Shown: piece by piece, positions 1-8,452 of the stretch
Position numbering within the stretch: position 1 is the first letter of the stretch
How the letters are laid out: the number at the start of each line of letters is the position of its first letter
Notes under the pieces: generated by a model
Databases searched by the model: none
Seen by the model: the letters and a program-made list of their open reading frames with translations, nothing else
Told to the model about the DNA's origin: nothing
Source of the DNA: an uncultured Candidatus Melainabacteria bacterium
GTDB taxonomy: Bacteria; Cyanobacteriota; Vampirovibrionia; Gastranaerophilales; Gastranaerophilaceae
Direction of reading: 5' to 3'
NCBI GenBank assembly: GCA_934700385.1
Contig: CAKUXO010000019.1
Location: 1-29,962, forward strand
DNA: 29,962 bases
Program-made: the position numbers and the translations under genes

Positions 1-1
1 G

Positions 2-2383
2 CGTGGTTCAGCAGCAGGTTCAATTGTTGCTTATTCTTTAGGAATTACAGAACTTGACCCAATCCGCCACAATCTTTTGTTTGAAAGATTTTTAAACCCC
101 GAACGTATTTCAATGCCCGATATTGATATCGACTTTTGCAAAAGAAGAAGGGGCGAAGTTATTGAATATGTTTCACAACGTTGGGGACAAGATCACGTTT
201 GTCAGATTATAACTTTTGGTACATTAGCCGCAAAAGCTGCTCTAAAAGCAGTTTGCAGAGTTTATGACATTCCATTTTCTCAAGCTAACACTTGGGCAGG
301 AATGGTTCCATCTGCCCCGGGGACAAAATTAAAAGAAGCACTAGCAGATGGCATGGAGCTTAAAAAACTTTGTGATGAAAATCAGCAAGTTCAAAGTTTG
401 GTTGATGAAGCACTTCACATGGAAGGTTTAAAAAACCAAACAGGTACCCACGCAGCCGGCGTTATTATTGCGCCAAAACCGATGAGTGAAATTATCCCCG
501 TTGCGCTTTCAAAAGAAAAATCTTCAACAACGCAATATCCTATGGCAGGGATTGAAAAAATCGGTCTTTTAAAAATGGACTTTCTGGGACTTGAAACTTT
601 AACAATTATTCAAGATGCCCTTGATTTAATCAAAGAAAGAACAGGAAAAGACATTGATATTAATGGCATTCCTCTAGATGATAAAGAAACTTTTGAACTT
701 TTATCAAAAGGTGAAACAGATGCCGTATTCCAGCTTGAATCAAGCGGGATGAAAAAATATATTAAACGTCTTAAACCAACAGTTTTTGAAGATTTAGGCG
801 CTATGGTTGCGCTATATCGCCCAGGGCCACTAGAAGCAGGCATGGTTGAGGACTTTATTGATAGAAAACATGGTCGCCAAAAAATTGAATATGCTCACCC
901 ATTACTTGAAAACATTTTAAACGACACCTATGGCACAATTTTATATCAAGAGCAGATTATGGCAATTTTCCAAACATTGGCTGATTATTCTCTTGGCGGT
1001 GCGGATATGGTTCGTCGTATGATGGGTAAAAAGAAACTTCAACAAATGGCGGAACAAAAATCTATCTTTGTTGAAGCAACCGCTAAAAAAGGAATGAGTG
1101 CTGAGGCTTCTACAAAACTTTTTGAACAAATTGAAAGTTTCGCAAAATATTGCTTTAACAAAGCTCACTCATCTGCTTATGCTTTTGTTGCTTATCAAAC
1201 AGCTTATTTAAAAGCGCACTATCCTGTTGAATATATGTGCGCTATGTTGACTTCTGTTGCAGATAATAAAGATAAAACACAACAATACATTCTTCAATGT
1301 CAAGCACAAGGAATTGAAGTTTTAGCGCCTGATATAAATAAATCTAACGCACAATTTACGCCTGACGGAAATAACATCCGCTTTGGCTTAGCTTCAATTA
1401 AAAACGTGGGCGAGGGCGTTATTGAACAAATTGAACAAGAAAGAAAAGAAAAGCCTTTTGAAAGTTTCTTTGATTTTTGCTCAAGGGTTGATATGAAATG
1501 CCTTAACAAAAGAACTCTTGAAAGTTTAATCAAAGCAGGCGCTTTTTCTTGTATTGAAAAATCAAGAAAACAACTTTTAAATAACATTGATAACGCTGTT
1601 GAATTTGTGCAAACATCTCAAAAAGCAAAATCATCAGGTCAAGTTAGCCTTTTTGCTTCTTTAGGTGGCGAAGCGCAAGAAGAATTAAACATCCCAACTT
1701 TTAAATTAATTGGTGATTCTGATGATGAATTTAAAGATTCTGAAATTCAACTTTTTGAAAAAGAATTAATGGGTATTTATGTAACATCACATCCACTAGG
1801 CTCTATTAAAGACACTCTTAAATATATCACAACTCAAACAGTATCTGATATTTTAGAAAATCCAAAGCAAGATCAAAATGTTACTATTTGCGGTTTGTTA
1901 ACCCAAGTTGTTCAAAAACCAACGAAAAAAGACCCGTCTAAATTTATTAAAACAGGTTCTATTGAAGATTTAACCGCAAGAATAGGTATCGTTGCTTTTC
2001 CTAAAGTTGTTGAAAATTATGGCGCTTTAATTGAATCGGAACAAAAAGTTATTATAAAAGCAAAAGTTAACGTTAGAGATGAAGAAGTTAACCTTGCAAT
2101 TAATGAAGTTAAGCCGATTGAGCAAGTTAATCTTGTTACAATTAAGATGTTAAAAGAATTTGCTATGGAAGAAAATGTTTTATTAAAAGAACTTTTAGCA
2201 AAACATAAAGGCGAAAACCCTGTTGTAATTGACTTTGAAGCACCAGATGAATTTGATAATCAAAAAAGATTTCATCTTTTAACAAGTAATCACTTATGGG
2301 TTAGCTTGAACGATAACATTGAAAAAGAAATGACCGCAACTTTTAAAGATAAAATGGAATTTGAAGTCAAAGCACTTGGTTAA
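2..2383 (+). CDS. dnaE: DNA polymerase III subunit alpha (5'-truncated by window edge)
   Basis: This is the catalytic subunit of the replicative DNA polymerase III (C family), which extends primers at the replication fork. The frame is open from base 2, so the first visible Met (base 77) is internal; about 793 residues remain and roughly 380-400 N-terminal residues (PHP domain and start of palm) lie outside the window. The fragment opens with the RGSAAGS palm motif. The catalytic acidic pair is in PDIDIDF (fragment residues about 39-45), and the third aspartate is in KMDFLGLETLTII (about residue 193), at nearly the same spacing as in E. coli DnaE (D401/D403/D555). The finger and beta-clamp-binding regions follow, then helix-hairpin-helix and a C-terminal OB-fold (around residues 640-710, starting near VTICGLLTQ). 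It converges with the next minus-strand gene with only 3 bp between stop codons. Identity is very secure. Confidence 0.97.
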   Translation, partial: RGSAAGSIVAYSLGITELDPIRHNLLFERFLNPERISMPDIDIDFCKRRRGEVIEYVSQRWGQDHVCQIITFGTLAAKAALKAVCRVYDIPFSQANTWAGMVPSAPGTKLKEALADGMELKKLCDENQQVQSLVDEALHMEGLKNQTGTHAAGVIIAPKPMSEIIPVALSKEKSSTTQYPMAGIEKIGLLKMDFLGLETLTIIQDALDLIKERTGKDIDINGIPLDDKETFELLSKGETDAVFQLESSGMKKYIKRLKPTVFEDLGAMVALYRPGPLEAGMVEDFIDRKHGRQKIEYAHPLLENILNDTYGTILYQEQIMAIFQTLADYSLGGADMVRRMMGKKKLQQMAEQKSIFVEATAKKGMSAEASTKLFEQIESFAKYCFNKAHSSAYAFVAYQTAYLKAHYPVEYMCAMLTSVADNKDKTQQYILQCQAQGIEVLAPDINKSNAQFTPDGNNIRFGLASIKNVGEGVIEQIEQERKEKPFESFFDFCSRVDMKCLNKRTLESLIKAGAFSCIEKSRKQLLNNIDNAVEFVQTSQKAKSSGQVSLFASLGGEAQEELNIPTFKLIGDSDDEFKDSEIQLFEKELMGIYVTSHPLGSIKDTLKYITTQTVSDILENPKQDQNVTICGLLTQVVQKPTKKDPSKFIKTGSIEDLTARIGIVAFPKVVENYGALIESEQKVIIKAKVNVRDEEVNLAINEVKPIEQVNLVTIKMLKEFAMEENVLLKELLAKHKGENPVVIDFEAPDEFDNQKRFHLLTSNHLWVSLNDNIEKEMTATFKDKMEFEVKALG

Positions 2384-2386
2384 GAT

Positions 2387-2752
2387 TTAAACTGAAATTA
2401 ATTTTGAAATTTCTTCAATATTATTAACGGCATTTAACTTCATAAAAAGTTCTTTAGAAGTATATCTTCCTTTTTTTTCTCTAATCATTACTGCATGTTT
2501 TGCTTTTGCTCTTGAAAAATTAGGTAATTCTTCTAATTCCCACCAAGCCGCTTTATTTACGTTTAAAACTTCTATGTTTGGATTGTTTTTAATTTGAAAT
2601 CTTATATTTTCTTTTTTAATTTTTTGCATAATCGGAATTAAAGATAATATCAAAACTCCTACTATTAAAACACTTATTATAGCTATGATATTTCTTGAAT
2701 GAATTGATAGCCCTAACATCACGCAATATATAAATATATTAAATTGATACAT
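2387..2752 (-). CDS. Small membrane protein with ComEA-like helix-hairpin-helix domain
   Basis: A 121-residue protein. Residues about 1-45 form two hydrophobic segments (MYQFNIFIYCVMLGLSI and IIAIISVLIVGVLILSLI). They are followed by a charged linker, then a helix-hairpin-helix unit at about residues 60-110: LNVNKAAWWELEELPNFSRA followed by KAKHAVMIREKKGRYTSKEL. This matches the ComEA pattern of 'N.A...EL..LPGI....A..I...R...G.F.S.EEL'. ComEA is the membrane-anchored DNA-binding protein of natural transformation; here the canonical GIG of the hairpin is replaced by NFS, so DNA binding may be weakened. The domain can also serve as a generic anchor. It is the last gene of the minus-strand operon after the FHA-calpain gene and the 98-residue gene (21 bp gap), with an AGGTGA-type ribosome site. 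The domain call is fairly good; a role in competence is only a possibility. Confidence 0.7.
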   Translation of the reverse strand: MYQFNIFIYCVMLGLSIHSRNIIAIISVLIVGVLILSLIPIMQKIKKENIRFQIKNNPNIEVLNVNKAAWWELEELPNFSRAKAKHAVMIREKKGRYTSKELFMKLNAVNNIEEISKLISV

Positions 2753-2773
2753 AAATCACCTTTCGATTTTGAA

Positions 2774-3070
2774 TTATTCATTTAATGTTGTTCCAAACTC
2801 ATTTTCAAGTTTTTGCAATATTTCATTTTCTCTATCTGTCATTTCTTTAAGTAAATCTTCACAGTTTTCTTTTGAATAATATAATTTTAATTGCCTTACA
2901 TAAGATAATTCTGCAATATATCTTCTTTCACTGTTACAAAAATCACTTTTATTCATTTTTGTCACAAATTCATCATATATTTTTTTCGATTTTATTATAT
3001 CATTGTTTTTTGCAACATTTTTTCGAATACCACTTATTTTTTTGCCTATTAAATTAATGCTTTTATTCAT
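2774..3070 (-). CDS. Hypothetical 98-residue protein coupled to the FHA-calpain gene
   Basis: The function is not recognised. The protein is small, hydrophilic and predicted largely helical. The N-terminus is Lys-rich (MNKSINLIGKKISGIRKN) and the second half is acidic (ENCEDLLKEMTDRENEILQK), with two Cys residues and no signal peptide or membrane segment. Its start lies 8 bp after the stop codon of the 1099-residue FHA-calpain gene, and its AAGGGG ribosome site overlaps that stop codon, so the two are almost certainly translationally coupled. That arrangement would suit a partner, chaperone, inhibitor or immunity protein for the large protein, but nothing in its own sequence proves this. Confidence 0.7.
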   Translation of the reverse strand: MNKSINLIGKKISGIRKNVAKNNDIIKSKKIYDEFVTKMNKSDFCNSERRYIAELSYVRQLKLYYSKENCEDLLKEMTDRENEILQKLENEFGTTLNE

Positions 3071-3078
3071 AATACCCC

Positions 3079-6000
3079 TTATTTTACATCAGCACAAGTT
3101 AATTTTGAAAAACATCCTAATGAAATTAAATCTTTCAATGTTAATGTACAGCTTATTTTACCTGAATGCCAAGGATTTTTAATATCTGCAACAACTTTCC
3201 CATCTTCAATTCTAGGTCGAAGAAGATAAGCATGGTTTCCTGCAAGATCAAGTTTTTTATACCAATATGTATCATCACCACCGCCTTCTGGAGTTGGATT
3301 AGTTATAATTGTAAATACAGTATCTTTCCAATTATTTTGATTTTCTAAATATTTTCCTATTTCAGAATCATATATATCTTTTGTTTTTAAGCCAAACATA
3401 GCCATGACTTCACTTGTCCAGCCGCCTTCTCTAAAAGATATTTCATCTGTTATTTCTTTACCACTTGAAATTATGCCATAAACATATTCTGCGAATTCAC
3501 TCTCAAAAGGTCTAATTTTTCCTGCCTTAATATCAATAGCCGTACTAAATCTTTCTAAACCATACATATATTCTAATGCTTTTATTCCAAGATTAGTTTT
3601 ACTGTATTGTTCAGGATTTTTATTAATTTCTTTAATTATTTCATTAATATTTTTGCTAAATTTACCCTCCGGCAATTTAACAGTCAACTTACCATCTGCT
3701 GTTTCTTTAAAACAATTTAAAATTATATTTCTACCATCAGGATTTTCAAATAATGCGTTCATTGCAGTTAATAGATAGCAATCTCCGTTTGCATATTGTT
3801 CACTATTAGAATAACAGCCATCAAAAAGCTGATTATAAGTTTCAACTGAAATATTTTTATGAGTTGTAATTGATCCGTCGCTATGTTCTAAAACAAGTGG
3901 TTCAAATGCAACTTTTGTTCCATTGGTTGAACCTAAATCTTTTATAACATATCCTGAATCTGTCGCAGTCACTTGTAAATGTTGTCTTGAAACCTTATCG
4001 CTTGGGATTTTTATATCGCCTTCTCTACCTATAATAACTGTTTCACCGGATTGCATTTTAAGTTCGTCTAAATTTAATTTACCACCGCCAATTTCAACAC
4101 AAGTTCCTTGTGGAACAGTTGCTTCAAGATTTTTTGGAAGTGATTCACCATTTTTAAAGGCATCAAATTGAGCATTTTGCCCCGTTGAAATTTTAGTATT
4201 GCCATAATCAGCAACTTCGGCATTTTTTATAATATTTGCATCTATTGCTTCTTTTCCTTTTGATATTATAGACCCAACAGCAGCCATACCTTCTTGCATG
4301 CCAGCAGACATAACGCCACCCATTACCGTTGATAGGATTACTTGTTCACCCATTTCATTTATATCAAAGTTTTCTTTAATGTTTTCAATTATGGCAAGCT
4401 CACCTTGATCATTTAAAAAATAACCATTTTCACCGGCAGCCGCACTGATTAAATATTCACCAGAACTTGATAGTGCAGCATCTACTGCACCATCTACAAA
4501 TTCAGATGCAATCCTTTGACCTATATTTAAACTTTTCTTTAGTGCTTCTTGTGTAACATCTTGAGCTAAACCGGCGCCTAATTTTGCAGCATTACTTGTT
4601 GCAAACGCCGAAACTATTTTTTCACCTGCTATATTACCGATTTTACCTGTAAACGCATTTAAGCCGCCAACAAAAAAGTCTTTTAGAAGATCACCTTTTG
4701 CATAATTTAAAAGATTTTCATCAACGTTTTTACAATTTTCTTGAGTAGCAGAGTCAAGTGCATTAACACCTACAGTTGCAACTGAACCAATTAATACACC
4801 TGCAACCAAACCTCCTGTAGCAGCAGATGCAGCACCAACTCCAATTGCAACTGCAGTATTTTTAATGTTTGAAGTTGTGTTTTCATAATCACTTATAGAT
4901 TCATTTGCTTTTGAATTCAAAGTTTTATCATCACCATTATGTAATTGAGAAAGACTTTCATAAGACAAATTTTCACCGGTTAAAGTCTTATAACAAGAAG
5001 CATAGGCTTCATAATCGCCATCTTGTGCTGCTTTTTGCAACTGTTTAACTTGGTTTTCATATTCTGATAACTGTGCTTTTGTCATATTTTTTGTTGTTCC
5101 TATTCCAAAGAAAGAACCAACCCCAGAAGCCACGTTAGTTATTATGCCTTGATCTTCAACGCTTTGATTAAATTCCTTAGTTAAATCTTCGGCTTGTTTT
5201 AATAAATCATCAGCAAAATCTTCAGCGGAAACCATTGTGCCATCTGCTAATTCAACGCCTCCATTTTGCAATTCATTTTGAATTTGCATAGTTTCGACAA
5301 TGGCATTCATATCTACTTCTTGACCAAAAATTTCTTTATAAAATTCGCAAGATTGCGTTAACATATCTTGGCTATAATCTGCCGTTGATAAATTTTCCAA
5401 TTTGGCTAATTGTTCATTTATTTCATCCAGCTTACCACTTGTTCCACCGCCAAATACACCTTTAACGCTGTTCCAAGCCTTGCCTATTCCATTTTTAGAA
5501 TTAGCTTCCGCTTCAAGCTCAGCTTTTTTGGCATTTAATTCAGCTTTAATATCTTCTAAAATAGTGTCTTGAACTTTTTGTTCATAATTTTGTTCTTCGT
5601 TATCTTTTTTTGAAGATGTTTCATTTTCATTTTGAAGTTCGTTATTATCTTCTTCGGTATCTTTAGATTTTTCTGCGGCTTCAATCTGATTATAAATTTC
5701 ATCAATTTGCGTATCTAAATCTTTTATTGTTTCTTGAAGCGATTCATATTCCTTATCAAATTGTTCTATTTCTTGTTCGTTATTATCCTTTGAATCTTGT
5801 TCTTGCGCTTCATTTAGAGCTTCTTGTTTTGCTTGAACTTCACTATTTGCTTCTTCTAAAGCACTATTTGCAGCGTCAAGTTCTGCTTGAGCAGCATCAT
5901 ATTTAGCTTGTGCTTCTTGATATGCAGCTTGTGCAGTAAGATAATCGGGATTTTCTTGTGTTTCATATCCTGTAATTTTACCATCTTTTTCAATAGGTGT

Positions 6001-6378
6001 TTGTTTTGTAGCAGGAGTTGAAGATAATAGGCTTTGTGCGCTACTTAGCATTGATTGAGCAGAACTAACCAAGGTTTGGGCATTTATTACCTGACTTTGG
6101 GCGGTTGTATATGCTTGCATTGCATTATTTATTTCTTCTTGAATAGAAGTAGAATCAGTTTTTTCTTGTGCTTCTTGATTTTTTTCATTAATAAATAAAG
6201 ATTTATCTTCTTGAACTTTATTTGCTTGTTCTTGTGTATTTATTTTTTCAGTTTTTATAGCTTCAACACTATTTTTCAAAGCACCGGTATCATTAGAATT
6301 TGGGTTATTAGGCTTACTTAATTTAGTATCTTTCTTATAAGTTAAGCCAAAGCGCAAACCATTACCTACTTCCGCCAT
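3079..6378 (-). CDS. FHA domain / calpain-like cysteine protease multidomain protein
   Basis: A 1099-residue protein with no signal peptide. Residues about 35-300 are low-complexity Gln/Glu/Ala/Ser-rich coiled coil. Residues about 300-480 are mixed helical, with two Gly-rich patches (GVFGGGTSG and GVGSFFGIG). Residues about 505-710 are Ala/Gly-rich with hydrophobic stretches that could insert in or pack on a membrane. Residues about 770-830 are a canonical FHA phosphothreonine-binding domain: GR at 784-785, SRQH at 797-800, GSTNG at 816-820. Residues about 850-1099 are a calpain (C2)-type papain-fold protease: Q861 for the oxyanion hole six residues before C867 in GDCYLL, H1049 in GNHAY, N1068 in IKNPW. 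The whole tetrad is present, so it is probably active. Likely roles are phospho-dependent targeting plus proteolysis, either as an intracellular regulated protease or as an effector/toxin. It heads the operon with the 98- and 121-residue genes. Confidence 0.85.
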   Translation of the reverse strand: MAEVGNGLRFGLTYKKDTKLSKPNNPNSNDTGALKNSVEAIKTEKINTQEQANKVQEDKSLFINEKNQEAQEKTDSTSIQEEINNAMQAYTTAQSQVINAQTLVSSAQSMLSSAQSLLSSTPATKQTPIEKDGKITGYETQENPDYLTAQAAYQEAQAKYDAAQAELDAANSALEEANSEVQAKQEALNEAQEQDSKDNNEQEIEQFDKEYESLQETIKDLDTQIDEIYNQIEAAEKSKDTEEDNNELQNENETSSKKDNEEQNYEQKVQDTILEDIKAELNAKKAELEAEANSKNGIGKAWNSVKGVFGGGTSGKLDEINEQLAKLENLSTADYSQDMLTQSCEFYKEIFGQEVDMNAIVETMQIQNELQNGGVELADGTMVSAEDFADDLLKQAEDLTKEFNQSVEDQGIITNVASGVGSFFGIGTTKNMTKAQLSEYENQVKQLQKAAQDGDYEAYASCYKTLTGENLSYESLSQLHNGDDKTLNSKANESISDYENTTSNIKNTAVAIGVGAASAATGGLVAGVLIGSVATVGVNALDSATQENCKNVDENLLNYAKGDLLKDFFVGGLNAFTGKIGNIAGEKIVSAFATSNAAKLGAGLAQDVTQEALKKSLNIGQRIASEFVDGAVDAALSSSGEYLISAAAGENGYFLNDQGELAIIENIKENFDINEMGEQVILSTVMGGVMSAGMQEGMAAVGSIISKGKEAIDANIIKNAEVADYGNTKISTGQNAQFDAFKNGESLPKNLEATVPQGTCVEIGGGKLNLDELKMQSGETVIIGREGDIKIPSDKVSRQHLQVTATDSGYVIKDLGSTNGTKVAFEPLVLEHSDGSITTHKNISVETYNQLFDGCYSNSEQYANGDCYLLTAMNALFENPDGRNIILNCFKETADGKLTVKLPEGKFSKNINEIIKEINKNPEQYSKTNLGIKALEYMYGLERFSTAIDIKAGKIRPFESEFAEYVYGIISSGKEITDEISFREGGWTSEVMAMFGLKTKDIYDSEIGKYLENQNNWKDTVFTIITNPTPEGGGDDTYWYKKLDLAGNHAYLLRPRIEDGKVVADIKNPWHSGKISCTLTLKDLISLGCFSKLTCADVK

Positions 6379-6521
6379 ATTTATTTCATCCTATCGTTAG
6401 TATATAAATAAAACTACGGCATTACATTTTTAAACTTTAAGTTTTATTGATAAATCTTTACAATAATTAATAAAAGCACTTGGTTAAAATTTGAAAACAC
6501 TATTAAAATTCTGACAAAAAG

Positions 6522-6530
6522 TGTTATAAT
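6522..6530 (+). promoter_or_regulatory. Extended -10 promoter of ilvA-ridA
   Basis: A perfect TATAAT at 6525-6530 is preceded by TGT, giving the extended -10 form that can work without a good -35. Only a weak ATTAAA/TATTAA lies 17-18 bp further upstream. The expected transcript start, near 6537, leaves a leader of about 27 bases with the ribosome site inside it, too short for a leader-peptide attenuator or riboswitch. Confidence 0.7.
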
Positions 6531-6551
6531 TACATCATATTATTACATCTT

Positions 6552-6556
6552 AGGAG
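6552..6556 (+). promoter_or_regulatory. Shine-Dalgarno AGGAG fixing a TTG start for ilvA
   Basis: AGGAG sits 7 bases before the TTG at 6564, ideal spacing. The first in-frame ATG (6582) would be 25 bases away and has no ribosome site of its own, so TTG is the better start. Confidence 0.7.
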
Positions 6557-6563
6557 AATAGCT

Positions 6564-7784
6564 TTGATAAAAGAAAAGACAATGGCTTTAGAAAAAGTTT
6601 TTGATGCGAAGAAAGTTTTATCTAAAATCGCAAGAAATACAGGGCTTGTGCATAGCGCTTATTTAAGTAAGGAAAATAATGTTTATTTAAAATCTGAAAA
6701 TTTACAACTTACGGGTTCTTTTAAGTTAAGAGGCGCTTATTATAAAATTTCAAAATTAACACCAGAGCAAAAAGCAAAAGGTGTTATTGCATGTTCAGCC
6801 GGAAACCACGCACAAGGCGTTGCATTAGCAAGTAGAGAAAATAATATCAAAGCAACAATTTTTATTCCTTCCACTGCACCCATTTCAAAAGTTGAAGCAA
6901 CAAGGGCTTATGGCGCAGATATTCGCCTTATTGATGGCGTTTATGATGATGCGTATCAAGAAGCGGTTAAATTTCAAAAAGAAACAGGGGGAATTTTCAT
7001 TCATCCTTTTGATGACGAAGATGTTATAGCAGGTCAAGGCACAATCGCCCTTGAAATTTTAGAACAGTTAAATGATGTGGATGCTATTATTGTTCCAATT
7101 GGCGGTGGCGGACTGATATCAGGAATTGCTTCCACAATAAAACAAATTAAACCAACCTGCAAGGTTTATGGGGTTCAAGCAAAAAGAGCAGATTCAATGT
7201 ATGAATCAATGAAAAATCACCAAAGAATTGAATCAAAAACAGTTAACACTTTTGCTGATGGTACTGCCGTTAAACTCCCAGGGGAATTGACTTTTAGCTG
7301 CTGTGAAAAATATGTTGATGAAATTTTTACAGTTGAAGAAGATGAAATTGCAAGCGCTATTTTAACTTTAATTGAAAAAGAAAAAATGATTGCAGAGGGT
7401 GCCGGTGCATTACCTGTTGCAGCAACAATTTTCAATAAAATCCCTCTAAAAGGTAAGAATATTGTTTGCGTTGTTTCAGGCGGAAACATCGACGTTAATA
7501 TTTTATCTCGTGTAATAAATCGTGCGTTGTTAAAAACGGGCAGAATTTCAAATTTAACAATTGAACTTTTAGATAAACCTGGGCAATTAAAAGATGTTAG
7601 CACAATTATCGCTCACCTTGGCGCAAACGTTATTCGAGTAAGACATAATCAAGGTGGCGAGGGCACAGACATCAACGATTGCTATTTAAAAATTTCAATG
7701 GAAACAAGAGATTTTGAACATTTCAATCAAATTAAAAATGCACTTATAGAAAAAGGGTATAATATTTTATCTACAATTCAATAA
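6564..7784 (+). CDS. ilvA: Threonine ammonia-lyase (threonine deaminase), ACT-domain type
   Basis: PLP enzyme that converts L-threonine to 2-oxobutyrate and ammonia, through a reactive enamine/imine intermediate; the product feeds isoleucine synthesis or is catabolised. The 406 residues match the short, about 400-residue class. K54 in LTGSFKLRGA is the PLP Schiff-base lysine, SAGNHAQG (78-85) the substrate loop, GGGG (180-183) the phosphate-binding loop, and SGGNID (305-310) the end of the catalytic domain. Residues about 328-406 form one ACT domain (TIELLDKPGQL), unlike E. coli IlvA with its two regulatory subdomains, so this is the TdcB/short-IlvA form and may be allosterically controlled. 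Translation starts at TTG. It is followed 9 bp later by ridA. Whether it is anabolic or catabolic cannot be told from this window because no other ilv genes are present. Confidence 0.95.
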   Translation: MIKEKTMALEKVFDAKKVLSKIARNTGLVHSAYLSKENNVYLKSENLQLTGSFKLRGAYYKISKLTPEQKAKGVIACSAGNHAQGVALASRENNIKATIFIPSTAPISKVEATRAYGADIRLIDGVYDDAYQEAVKFQKETGGIFIHPFDDEDVIAGQGTIALEILEQLNDVDAIIVPIGGGGLISGIASTIKQIKPTCKVYGVQAKRADSMYESMKNHQRIESKTVNTFADGTAVKLPGELTFSCCEKYVDEIFTVEEDEIASAILTLIEKEKMIAEGAGALPVAATIFNKIPLKGKNIVCVVSGGNIDVNILSRVINRALLKTGRISNLTIELLDKPGQLKDVSTIIAHLGANVIRVRHNQGGEGTDINDCYLKISMETRDFEHFNQIKNALIEKGYNILSTIQ

Positions 7785-7793
7785 GGAGAAAAA

Positions 7794-8168
7794 ATGAAAA
7801 AAATAATTTCAACCCCACACGCACCAAAGCCTGTTGGACCTTATTCACAAGCAATTTTAGCAAACGGTTTTTTATATTGCTCGGGTATGATTGCAATTAA
7901 TCCTGAAACTAATGAGTTTTTAAATGGAACAGTTGAAGAACAAACTGAACTTATTATGAAAAACATAAAAGCGCTTCTTGATGAAGCAGGATATGGCTTT
8001 GAAGATGTTATTAAAACAACTTGTTTTTTAGAAAACATGTCAGATTTTTCAAAATTTAATGAAATTTATGGAAATTATTTCACCTCAAAACCAGCTCGCT
8101 CTTGCGTTGAAGCAAAACTTCCTAAGGGCGCTAAAGTTGAAGTTGAAGTAATCGGTTTTAAAGGATAA
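7794..8168 (+). CDS. ridA: RidA family 2-iminobutanoate/2-iminopropanoate deaminase
   Basis: RidA (YjgF/YER057c/UK114) proteins hydrolyse the enamine/imine intermediates released by PLP dehydratases such as threonine deaminase, preventing 2-aminoacrylate damage. The 124 residues are full length for the trimeric family. Visible hallmarks are the N-terminal PHAPKPVGPYSQAI, GFLYCSGMIAINP, the central DVIKTTCFLENMSDFSKFN, and PARSCVEAKLPKGAKVEVE, which contains the conserved active-site arginine. It has a strong AAGGAG ribosome site and lies 9 bp after ilvA, so the enzyme and its detoxifier are co-expressed. A terminator follows immediately. Confidence 0.96.
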   Translation: MKKIISTPHAPKPVGPYSQAILANGFLYCSGMIAINPETNEFLNGTVEEQTELIMKNIKALLDEAGYGFEDVIKTTCFLENMSDFSKFNEIYGNYFTSKPARSCVEAKLPKGAKVEVEVIGFKG

Positions 8169-8170
8169 TT

Positions 8171-8195
8171 AAAGCGTGCTTAATGCACGCTTTTT
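8171..8195 (+). terminator. Rho-independent terminator after ilvA-ridA
   Basis: The arms AAAGCGTGC (8171-8179) and GCACGCTTT (8185-8193) form a 9-bp stem around a 5-base loop, running into T5 (8191-8195). It lies directly after the ridA stop. It also sits at the end of the convergent minus-strand gene, but the T-run is much weaker in that direction. Confidence 0.9.
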
Positions 8196-8442
8196 ATAAA
8201 CTAAATTCACCTTCAATTAATGAAGTATCAATTTGAAAACCGTAAGGCATTCCAAGATTTGAAAAGTTAATTTGACTTTGTTCTTTTTTCTCTTTATCTT
8301 CACTTATCGCTTTTTCTGAAATTAAATCGTTAAAAGTATTATCATAAGCGTCTTTAGAGTTAAAAGCACTGTTAGATGAAACTCTGATTAAATTTTCTAA
8401 TGCCAAATTTTGAGAAACATTAAATTCTAGTGTATTATTCAT
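8194..8442 (-). CDS. Hypothetical 82-residue protein
   Basis: Not recognised. A soluble, polar protein without Cys: an Asn/Ser-rich N-terminal half (MNNTLEFNVSQNLALENLIR), a short charged stretch (EDKEKKEQSQ), and a C-terminus ending in GMPYGFQIDTSLIEGEFSL. No signal peptide, membrane segment or known motif. It lies 10 bp downstream of the isochorismatase-family gene on the same strand, so the two probably share a transcript, and its end abuts the ridA terminator. Codon use looks like that of its neighbours. It is likely a real gene because of its position and lack of a competing frame. Confidence 0.55.
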   Translation of the reverse strand: MNNTLEFNVSQNLALENLIRVSSNSAFNSKDAYDNTFNDLISEKAISEDKEKKEQSQINFSNLGMPYGFQIDTSLIEGEFSL

Positions 8443-8452
8443 TTTCTTGTAT

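Noticed and set aside
5800..6200. Repetitive Gln/Ala/Ser codons in the FHA-calpain gene as a DNA repeat array or CRISPR
   Set aside because: The repeats are irregular in length and sequence and simply encode coiled coil; there are no uniform spacers.
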